In this document: positions 1-64,000 of the stretch, in pieces | How positions within the stretch are numbered: the stretch's first letter is position 1 | How the letters are laid out: the number at the start of each line of letters is the position of its first letter | NCBI GenBank assembly: GCA_030533445.1 | Contig: CM060080.1 | Coordinates: forward strand, 10,148,717 to 10,212,716 | Direction of reading: 5' to 3' | Length of the DNA stretch: 64,000 nucleotides | Source of the DNA: Cyprinodon diabolis | Taxonomy: Eukaryota > Chordata > Actinopteri > Cyprinodontiformes > Cyprinodontidae | The notes under the pieces: model-generated | Database searches by the model: none | Told to the model about the DNA's origin: nothing | The model's input: only the letters and a program-made list of their open reading frames with translations | Position numbers and translations under genes: made by a program

Positions 1-1411
1 TGTTCTGTTAATAAAGCGCTCTGCAGAGGAGGTCCGGTAGAGACAGAGTGTTTGAGTCTTGGGTGCAACTGTCTCTCCTCCTGCAGGAAGCTGTTTGAAA
101 ATCCCTTACTGTGTATTTCAGTTCTTCTTTTACAAACCTACATTTTTTAACCCAACACCACCCCCTGCATAAAGAACTTTCTCACAGCTAAACATTGAGG
201 CCCCGTCCACACGAAGTCAAAACAAACATGAAACGCTAATATTTTCCAGAACGTTTGTCGTAAAGACGGAGACGTAAAATAAATGTGATCGACCACATGA
301 ATGCATTAAAACGCTGCAAAATGTATACCAGGCCTGTAAGTGGCGCTGTGGTGCCAAAGCAAAAATAGGTGAAAAAAGGCAACAAAATGTTGGGCATGCG
401 CAGTAATATTTATACAACAACCAAACCGGAAAACCGGAAAATGGCCCTGCGAGTCCATTTTCGTGGTTCAGTCAAATTGAGGTGATGAACTATGTTGTCT
501 ATATTGCTCTGTTCTTCCTGGAGATATTCCAGAAGAAGAAGATTCTGTTGTAAGCCCGACAGCAGGGTGAGTAGCATGAGCAGCAACCATTCAACATAGT
601 ACGGCGCCATTGTTGTTGTGATACTGTTTTGCGCATGCGTGTTTAGAGGCGACGCTATGACGCATGCGTGTAAACAAAAAAATGCGGTCAGACCTTAAAG
701 ATGGAAACGAGAAAACGGCGTTTCTAAATCTTCCCACTCTGAAGGCTTAGTAAAAAAAAGATTGTTTACAGACCCCGAAACGCCGGCTTCGTATGGATTA
801 GAGGCTGGTTTGGTGAAAAATTTGTGTGTTTAGGCCAGGGTTTGACTTCGTGTGGACGGGGCCTAAATCAAAACAACTTGAGTTCATCATGGCTATTCTC
901 TGTTAGGTTAATATATATTTCACTGGCCAGATGTATCTTCTCAAAACAGCAGCCCTCCCCTTCATGCCATGAACAAGGCCGTATAACTTAGTCTTATCTC
1001 TCATGACCTTCATTTGGAGCCTGTGGGGCTAAGAAAAAACATACCTCAACATTTTTTACTCCACACCAATCAGATCAACAGACTTGTTGTCAGACTTTAA
1101 ATGTCTAAAAAATGGAATACATGTTCATTTGCAAGAAGAAAAGCCTGCAAAAGCCCTTTGGAGAGGATCACAACTCAACAAATCAGATGATAACCTTTAA
1201 GCATCTCTAAAATAGCTCAATTTCTTCCAGATTGTGTACCTATAGATTGGAGTAATTCATATCATTATTACTCATGAATGGCAGCTCAATTCCTGCCACA
1301 CACACATATTAATATTCTGATTGGTGGTTTAATATCTGTAACTGGAACTCTGCTCGCAAACCATCCCACATTCCTTGTCCCTGATTGGCTGCATTGTGTG
1401 GCTGAGCTTAC
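1..1411 (-). other. myt1l intron (partial) after window exon 15
   Basis: No coding sequence of the expected C-terminal coiled coil is visible here. The stretch contains the inverted-repeat element at 198-864. The rest is unremarkable AT-rich intron. Confidence 0.7.
198..864. mobile_element. MITE-like element with about 23-bp terminal inverted repeats
   Basis: The left end reads aggccccgtccacacgaagt. The right end is its reverse complement (acttcgtgtggacggggcct), and the match extends a few bases further inward. The element is 667 bp. Short open frames inside (for example 410-610 minus) encode no recognised transposase. No clear target duplication is visible, so the superfamily is unresolved. 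Confidence 0.75.
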
Positions 1412-56028
<54,617 letters not shown>

Positions 56029-56399
56029 CTGGAGAGGAGAAACCAAAATACCTGTTAGTTAATCAATTAAACCAACTCAAAATAGTGCAGAACTGTGAAT
56101 TCAAACAAAAATTATACATTGTTTAGATAAAAAAAAAATAAATTGCATTTTGGCCCCTTTTTTGATACCCCTGAAAGAAATCAATTGAAAGCATTGTTTA
56201 TATTTTATGGCTGCAAATTACAAGCATTTTGCCTTCAGCTGTGGCAGTAAGAAAGCAACTGTTGTGCTGAAATAAATGTAAGGAAAAGAGTAACCGTCAC
56301 CATGACCCTCTCCGTTTAATATGACTGAGCTGCAGCTATTTTTGAATGAAATATGCAAGAAAAGAAAGGGCATCCTGAAGAGCATTGTCTCATTCAAAT

Positions 56400-56960
56400 C
56401 CATTCACAAACACTTTATTATTCCCAAAGGGAAATGAAACATAAGTAAGTCAAACGTAATTTTTTAAACAGGTGTTGTAGATGTTGATAGCTGTAGGCAG
56501 GAAGGATCTGGAGAAAACTCTGACAGAAGACACTGTTTCTGATTCTTCTTTGTGAAATTATCTCCAATCCCCAGAGCCTGTTTTCTTTAATATCTTGTTA
56601 ATCTTCTTTAAGTCATTAGATCTAATACTATTACCACAGCAGAGGACGGCAAAAGAGATCACACTCTCCACAACAGATTTATAGAAGATATGCAGCATAA
56701 TAGTGCCAATACTGAAGGACCTAAGCTTCGTTAGGAAGTAAAATCTGCTCTGTCCCTTCTTGCAGACAGCTTCTTAGTCCAGTCCAGTTTGTTTTCCAGT
56801 TGAACACCAAGGTATGGTTAATTCTCAACCACCTCCACTTCTTTACTCAGCCTCTTGTCCATTTTAATGCAAACAATGCAGTCATCTGAGTATTTCTGAA
56901 GATGACACAACTCTGTCTAGTACTGGAAGCCAGAGATGTACAGAGCAGGGGCTAAAAAGG
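56400..56960 (-). pseudogene. LINE ORF2 C-terminal fragment
   Basis: On the minus strand it reads CKKGQSRFYFLTKLRSFSIG, then MLHIFYKSVVESVISFAVLC and NSIRSNDLKKINKILKKTGS before a stop. This is the well-known region after the reverse transcriptase in fish LINEs (FLRRLRSF..., LQIFYQSVVASVLFFAVVCW). Flanking parts are in other frames with stops, so it is a dead 5'-truncated copy. Confidence 0.8.
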
Positions 56961-59030
56961 AAAATATAATTTTTTCTTTCCAAATTCTCTATGAAAAAAA
57001 AAACGTTTCCTTTCCAGTAATATTTATAAAATGCCAATAAATAGAAAAGAAAACCTTTTGTTTGTGTAGCTTCACAAAAATGTCAAAGGAGTTAAATGCA
57101 TGCAGAACCACAGAAGGGAAGCAGAGCATCTGACGTTGTTCTGCCAAGAGTGATATAAAGCATTAATTAGATGTGCTCATTAATAGGAATGCCTAAATGC
57201 AACAAAGCAAAAAAATAAAAAACAAAAAATTTGTTGATCCGTCAGGCAAAACAAAATCAGGGTCCTTTTTCTGCTAACATTTTCAAAGTAACCTTAAACC
57301 AGTAAAACACAACAGTTTGTAATTTACTGTAATTGAGAACAAACCTGTAGCCTAAATCATATTAAGGCAGCTCAGATTTTAATGTATTCTCCGGTTCTCT
57401 TCATCACCTGGGGAAAGATCCTAATCTGGTAATCTGATAATCTGTGCATTTGCTCAGGCTATTGATCACAAGGATCTTATTTCATTAGATTCATCGAATC
57501 TAAGGGAGTCCTGCAGCATCCACGTGACTTAAGAAATCATCCACACAATCAGTATTTGTAGTGTTTTTCAACATCTGGATTTCCTTTTTTTAATTTGGTA
57601 CAATTGAAAGAAACTTTTTGAGAATGAAAGGCTCAAATATGTTGGTAAAAAATAAATATTTTGGATACATCTACAATACCTACTTTACTCATATTCCTAT
57701 CCAGTTCCATCCAGTAGCCGATCTATATTCAGTCAGTCAAGGCTAAATCTCTGCCAGTCTGGGGATTCCTTAATGGTCTTGACCTCCTGCACCACCCGCG
57801 ACCAGGGGCCTCATTTCATTAATCTAAGCCTACATGGAAACTCATTCCCTGCCTGACTAGCTCTCCCCCCAGGGCAGTGAGAGGGTCTGTGGGACAGTGA
57901 GGGAGGGGGCTGAGGCTGTGCTGCGCCACAGTGATCAATAGTGCTTGTGACCAAACATCTCGAAAGCACATTAAAATGCCACTCATCCTGGCTCCTCTGT
58001 TCCATCGCCCTCTCCAAATAAATCAAGGGCCAGTCCCAGCAGGCAGGCGGGCAGGCAGGAGAGGAGGGGTAGAAAGGGAGAGAAGTGGTGTGAAAGGAAG
58101 ATAGACACGGGTTCTCTCCCCCTCCTATTCTGCTTCATCACCTGGCCTTGCTTTTCTACCTGTTTTTTTTTTTTTTTTTTTGAACAATAAAACAGTCCAA
58201 AGGCAATGTTTCTTGTCAAGCTTTGAGCTACAGTGTGGCCCGGTGCCTGACAGGTCTTAATGCAACTACATCTAAAAAAAAAAAAGAAAAAAAGGACCCG
58301 TTGCTGAGATGAATAATTGCTGCGACATCAGCTAATGGACAGCAAATAATACAAGGAGGCATGCGTATTTTGAAAGGAGTCAAGTACGCCTTATTATTTT
58401 GGGGAAAAAGACCGGCCAATCACAGAAAGCAGACCACCTGAATGTGCGCAAAGAATTTTAATGACGCTCTGACAGCAAAGTGTAGTGCAGAATATCTTCC
58501 TTAGATTAACTTTCTGAAAAGGTTGACTTTGAAAGGAGTAGCATTCTTCAGATGGTTATTAGATATTGTTTGCTTTATTTTTAGGGGACTGACTACAAAA
58601 ATAAATGCCCTTTATGCTTGAAGAAAATGTTCAATATGAAGTCCTTTTAGAATGTCATATAGCTTCTTTCTTAGCCAAGTGTTTCTCTGATCGGTTGACT
58701 TTTTTGTGATGTCTCCTCTCCTGGAAATAGATGTTGAGCTGAGTTTGGAAACTTGGATAAAAACTTTCACATTTGGAAAGCTTTCAGTTGGTTAAGTCAG
58801 AGAAAGTACAGATGTGCTTCAAGATGTTTGCCAGTATTTTATATTTCCTGTTTGCATCGTATGCTACGTTTGATTCAACATTCACCTGGGCACTGTTTGG
58901 AAATATGCTGAGTCATTCTTTAAAGAACTACCTACCCCTAAATCACAGTTTTTGTTAATAAACTGTATAAACTTATGTTTTATAATGGTATATACATACG
59001 CCAGGCATTACTTAGACAGTTTACTGCATT

Positions 59031-59245
59031 GGGGAGTGGCGGCCTAGTGGTTAGGGCATAGAGCTTGGAATCCTGATGTTGTGAGTTTGAAACCCACTCC
59101 CTTAGACTGCCACTTTGGGTCTCTGAGCAAGACCCTTAACCCCCCAATTGCACCCCACGGTGGAACCCCACTGCTTCCAAAGGGGATAGGTAAAATGCAG
59201 GGCTAAATTTCTCCAATATGAGATCAATAAAGTTCTATTATTATA
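59031..59245 (+). mobile_element. tRNA-derived SINE
   Basis: The head contains an A-box-like tagtggttagggc and a B-box-like gagtttgaaaccc at tRNA spacing. The body has gagcaagacccttaacccc. The 3' end is aataaagttctattattat, the usual tail of this fish SINE type. Confidence 0.8.
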
Positions 59246-60829
59246 TAATGACAGTCTGTTTTTTTTGTCTACAGCCGTCTGTTTGGTGCCCTCCTCAAGT
59301 TAAAAAGGGGCTACTGCATCTGATTTCTGCTATTGACCTAGAAGCGGATGTGAAGTAATTAAGGACAAGCGACATATAGCAGCTCTGCCCTGGGCATCTC
59401 TGCTGACTCAAGGGCTGTGTATGTCGCAGGGAGCTTGTCGCAGGTATGACGCAGTATGACGCAGATATTTTTTGATTTATGGCCAATGGAAATATGCATA
59501 GTGTAGATCGGATGTAGCTTTCACCAATCAGAGGCCTCCTGTCTGCGGTCACCTACAATTCTGAAGACATCCAGCAGAGTGTCTGCGGAAGGGGCAGAGG
59601 CACATTTGCATTCACTGTGACACACATGCAGACGACCCGGTTTCTGAGTATAAATCAGCCTTCACTCCTCACAGTGGTTTACTTAGGAACTGTCAACACA
59701 TTAAATGAGTTTCTTATAAGAATAGTAAATGTATTATAATTGGCCTTAAATGAGAGTGCATGATTTGGCATTCATTTTGTTTCAGTGGGTAACAAGACAT
59801 GAAAGCTTGTAATCTTTGATTATTAAAAGTGTTTGTTTCAGATATTTATTCATGATCCCCACACGAGCATGTGGGAGGAAGGAGCGGCAAGACAGAGTCT
59901 CTACCGGCACCTCAAACTAGTATGGCTCAGTCAGCGCTGCTGGCTTCCTCCACAGAATCATCCTCTCTTTCCCCCGTTTCCTCTGTCTCTGGTGAAGTTA
60001 GGCGGGAGAGATCCAACAGCTCTGCGCAAAACTATCATTGCTCGGATTTCTCTGCTCTCCATATTTGTTTCGCCGTGCCAGTGTGCGGCCGTCAATCAAA
60101 GCTCAGATCGCACCCAACCCATCTGCACGTTCAGCATTAGCTTGGGTTATATCTTTTATAGAGAATTTTGCAAATAATATATGTTGGAAAAAATAAGGCT
60201 TTGGAGAGACGAAAGTTGTAACATCTAAGCTCTGTATGTGACTGTAAAGGTTTTGTAAAATGCCGTCATGATTGAGCTGATAATATAACACCAGGCTAAG
60301 AAAGAAATTCTGACCAACGAAAGTTCCAATTTGATTTTTAGAGCCATTTTTAGCAAACATTTATCAACAGATCATAGTCAGTTCCTCCAAAGTCTGTTTC
60401 CAAATTTGTTTGAAAAGGTTCTAGCAGTAAGCTCACATGAAGGTGGTCCAGAAGTTTGAAGCCATTTCTTGTATCACTTTTCAAGGTTAGATTACAGTCT
60501 GTATTATAACTCTAAAGACAAGTAATCACTCTAATGTGTATTTGCTTTGAGTATTTTGCTGCTTTGCTGATACAGGATCACTCTCTTTCAAATCTATACC
60601 AAAAACATTTTCAGAGACCACTTAAACAGAACTAGTGCAGAATCTTTGCATCTGTGGCACCAAAACTACTTCAATTAAGCAGCTATAATTAATATAGTAT
60701 ATTGCAGCTATGACTCAAAAATTACAATACACGGTCTAATATAATACTTTAAAAACTCTATCTAATTGAAGTTTCACTATCCTTGCATATTGCTTAAGTC
60801 TAAACTAATGGAATGGTAAAACGTATGTA

Positions 60830-61030
60830 CTTATATAGAGCTTTTTCAAGTCAGGAGATTTGACCAAATCGCTTTACACTACATCCAGTCATTCACCCAT
60901 TTATGCACACACTAATGGTGGTAAGCTAAACTGTAGCCAGAGTTTCCCTGGGGCTTACTGACAGAAGCAAAGCTGCCATACACTGGCGCCACCACAACGC
61001 CCTAGCTGCAGGGCAAACTCCTGCATCCGA
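60830..61030. repeat. teleost dispersed repeat (unclassified)
   Basis: Reads tatatagagctttttcaagt, aaatcgctttacactacatc, cattcacccatttatgcaca and aatggtggtaagct, in an order I know from many fish introns. No ends or coding part resolved. Confidence 0.55.
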
Positions 61031-61422
61031 TGCCACTCTTGTCCCATTGGGTATTTTATGGTGACTGATCTGGAGCACTAAGAGCATTGAAATACACAGA
61101 TTATCCTTATCCCTATAATGCCAAATGTATCATATTTGATACATACGGTTTCTGAAATGTTTTGTGTCCGACACCTTTTGCATAATTTAATGGTAAAAAC
61201 TTTGCACAAAATTCAGTTGTACACAATCAGATATACCTGATAACAGCCAGTAGAAGATTACACAAAAAAATAATCTTTTATCGCATAGTAATAAATTATT
61301 AATATCAAAAATGTATTTCTGTTTTTTCTTTTTACATATTTTGTTAAAAGGCCAAATAAGGAATTCATACCAAATAAAGTAATTTTCAGTTTTTTTTATT
61401 CTTGGATCGGGCTTTAAAGGGT

Positions 61423-61428
<6 letters not shown>

Positions 61429-61505
<77 letters not shown>
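61429..61505. repeat. (TA)n microsatellite
   Basis: About 75 bp of nearly pure TA alternation. The minus-strand frame of IYIY residues across it is an artefact. Confidence 0.97.
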
Positions 61506-61510
<5 letters not shown>

Positions 61511-64000
61511 ACACTGGTAACAGTAACATAAACTGTCTTGAATGAGCTTCACTGGTTATCACTGGCTTAACATCCATGATTTCAGGTATTTATTAAAGTT
61601 AGAGTTATTTAAATCCACACAGGTTATACATGTTTGACGGGACCTGATGTTTCACATAATCTAAGTTTAATATCAGGATTTCCTAACACTATTTTTTTCC
61701 TACACGAACATATAGAGCATAATATGAAACAATATGAAAGCATCTTTTCATCTATAAGTTTAAGTGAAACCCAACAATGTTTAAACATTTTTTTAATTTT
61801 TAATTTTAATTTAAAAATCCCAACGTCAGTGCCCTATAAAAAAATGCTTGCAATGTAATGTAGATTGCTGCCTGGTTGGGAAGAATGTATTAGATCTTTT
61901 TGATAGTTATACCATTATTTGGTTTGTATACATCCATATATCTACCATGTCTTATACTAGCTATAAGATTTTAAATCATAATTGTCTTTTAGCTTTTCTA
62001 TATGATAAAAAGGCGTTTGTCCTGCTTCTAGAGAGACCCATGATGACTAAACCTGCAGGAAGCCTCCGCAACTTCCCACGTTCTTCCAATTCTGCCACCG
62101 GGTGACCTTGTCGGCAACGTTCCTCATCACAGGCCTTGCATCCCACTCACTGCACTTAGCAATTAAAATTCTTTAGGTAATTAAGTTGCATTTTATTTGA
62201 AAAGAGGATTAATTCTGCAGTAAACTCGGAAGAAAAAGGACAGTGATCAGAAAATGTGGTACCATTCTAGTTTGCTTGCTTTGTCCCCCTCCCTGGCAGA
62301 ATGAGGTGTATGCAGGATGGGAGGCAGCAATCAAGAGGAGAAAAGAGCTTCAGATCACAAAAAGACCACTTGATTTTTCTATAAAGAGGGCATCCTTAGC
62401 ATTACAAGATGGAACAAATTCTATTACAGTGTGAACAAGAGGCCCCCTTAATGCAGAATAGCCCCTTCAGGAGGCATTGCACTGAACAGGCTCCTGTTCC
62501 TGGAGCATTAATGTGAGTCAGGGGAGAGGAGTGGCAGGAGACAGAGAGCTCCTGTTTGGCTAATTTTGGTCGACAGTTGAGCGACTGCTGGAATGCGACA
62601 GCGTTCCACGGCGCCTTTATTAGCAGTCATATTAGCGGCTGTTCGCAGCGGGGGCAAAGGCTTTAGCCGGTCATTAGCATCACACAGTATTTGTCTCCCT
62701 GACGCTTGGATGAAGGTGCTGTTGCTGCTCCCCCCCCCCAGCCTCCTTTTACATTCATCTTCTCTTCCTGACATCTTCATATTCTCGCTCCTTTTCTTCC
62801 ATGAATTTATGTCATGATTTTGGACATTTTTTGCATAAATTGTTCTCTGCTTTACTAGCACAGCCTTCTCCCCGTTTTCTCCGACAGTGCTGCTGTCTTC
62901 GCTGCACTTATGCCTCCACAGAGCAGAATCAAGACGGAGGGAATGCACCACCTCCGACTGTGCCTCCTATCCAGCAGGAGGATCTATAGACACGTGTGGC
63001 AGAGCCCTGTCTCCATGGTGATACCCTCCAGAAACCCACGAGGGATTCGCCATCCTCATAGCCAGCCAGCCAGCGAGGAAAAATGAGGGAGAACGGCAGG
63101 CGGGGAGAGAAAATATAGGGTAGGGGGGGGAAATTGGAGGCTATAGGAGGCGAAACGGATGGGCGAATGTATGCTTTTTTGTGCATTTCCACATGCAGAC
63201 CTCTTTTATGTTGCGCAGAAAACTGAGAAATATAGGGCAGAGGAGGTATAAAGAACAGGAAGGTTTTGCATGTGAAAGAGCGGTGAGAATAATTTCTGAG
63301 CTGCCAGGCTTCTCCTGCTAGCAGAGGAGAACAAAAGGCGGTGTTTTGGTGCAGCAACCTCAGCAAGCACATGGCAGACGTCGCAATCTTGGGCTTTTTG
63401 CTGGCAACCCAGGTTCCAGTTTGCATACTGTACTTTCTGCTGTGGCCCATTCACAAGGAGGGGGGTGACTGATTGACTTTCCCCTACCTCATGAAGCATC
63501 ATTTCAAAACAGCGACGATCTTGAACAAATGGCTCTCTGTATAATCCATAGGATGCTTATTTTTCTATCATATCAAAACAAATTTCATACCTATCTTCAC
63601 TATGAAATTAAGAAATTGCAACAGATCTTTCTCCATTTCATCTTTTTATTCCGGGAAATGTATTGGGGAGGCTGGGATTGAACTTCCCATCTGCAGGGGA
63701 AGACTTTTCCTTAATCCAGGACGCTGAAGCAGTTCTAAAATGTAAACAGATTTTTCATTGGTATTTTAAAAAAGCAGAAAAACTGCGATGCTATTTGATA
63801 AATGAAATGGGTAATAGTTGGTCTTATTCTTTATAATGCTTGATGGTTTACATGCACCTGCAAATGTACTGCAAGACATGAAATGGAAAATCTGATGGTT
63901 TTTCCTGAGTGAATGTAATGTACCAAAAAACTATCAGATTGTGCAAACAAAAATACAGTAAAAGTTGATACTAAGTGAAATGTAAGTCATTTTTTGATCC

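Larger units (their letters stand above)
56029..64000 (-). other. myt1l intron (partial) before window exon 1
   Basis: No exon with the first half of finger 1 was found by eye. Contents: LINE fragment 56400-56960, SINE 59031-59245, dispersed repeat 60830-61030 and TA microsatellite 61429-61505. A GC-richer, low-repeat region lies at about 62480-63150. No independent gene is recognised. Frames of 147-173 codons near 62508-63450 (minus) have no family resemblance. Confidence 0.6.

Noticed and set aside
62508..63450. 147- and 173-codon minus-strand frames
   Set aside because: They have no resemblance to MYT1L or any family I know, composition like the surrounding DNA and no splice-compatible link to finger 1.
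56029..64000. Search for the first-half exon of finger 1 ([14 protein letters not shown] type)
   Set aside because: No matching sequence with splice sites was found on the minus strand by eye, so it is taken to lie beyond the window.

Overview
This window is a piece of a ray-finned fish (teleost) nuclear genome. It is AT-rich and intron-dominated, with GT-AG splicing, long microsatellites and typical fish mobile DNA: hAT-type miniature elements, a Penelope-like element, a Ty3/gypsy-type LTR element, LINE 3' ends and a tRNA-derived SINE. No bacterial operon, tRNA, rRNA or CRISPR array was seen.

One protein-coding gene fills the window. It is myt1l (myelin transcription factor 1-like), a neuronal CCHHC zinc-finger transcription factor, read on the minus strand. 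I placed fifteen coding exons by matching GT-AG borders, codon phase and family sequence, between 56028 and 1412. They total 3,380 bp, about 1,126 codons, and every junction keeps the frame. In transcription order they encode the second half of finger 1 plus an acidic tract (55598-56028), a long acidic and conserved N-terminal exon (46219-47376), finger 2 (37916-38050), finger 3 (34263-34353 and 30549-30656), the MYT1 central domain (29567-29793, 27460-27740, 20209-20439, 17247-17368) and the C-terminal finger cluster (8120-8182, 7429-7497, 6074-6136, 5918-6001, 3162-3383, 1412-1506). The start codon with the first half of finger 1 lies beyond position 64000. The C-terminal coiled coil lies before position 1. 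Which teleost paralogue this is (a or b) cannot be decided here.

The 9.1-kb intron between 17247 and 8182 carries the main accessory structure, a three-layer transposon nest at 8515-15719. The outer layer is an LTR element with 712/714-bp LTRs, a 5-bp target duplication and one intact 992-codon Gag-like frame but no pol. A Penelope-like element with inverted terminal repeats and a GIY-YIG endonuclease remnant sits in its 3' LTR, flanked by a 14-bp duplication. Inside that lies a decayed THAP/HTH_Tnp_4-type DNA transposase. The nest is in the same orientation as myt1l and ends about 330 bp before a 63-bp exon that looks alternatively spliced. Including that exon would add a complete extra zinc finger.

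The other introns hold MITEs, fold-back elements, a solo LTR, LINE and SINE fragments, microsatellites and several low-repeat, GC-richer stretches that could be conserved regulatory DNA. No new multi-gene system was found. The most notable observations are the extra half-finger exon, the pol-less LTR element and the possible ribozyme remnants in the Penelope-like repeats.
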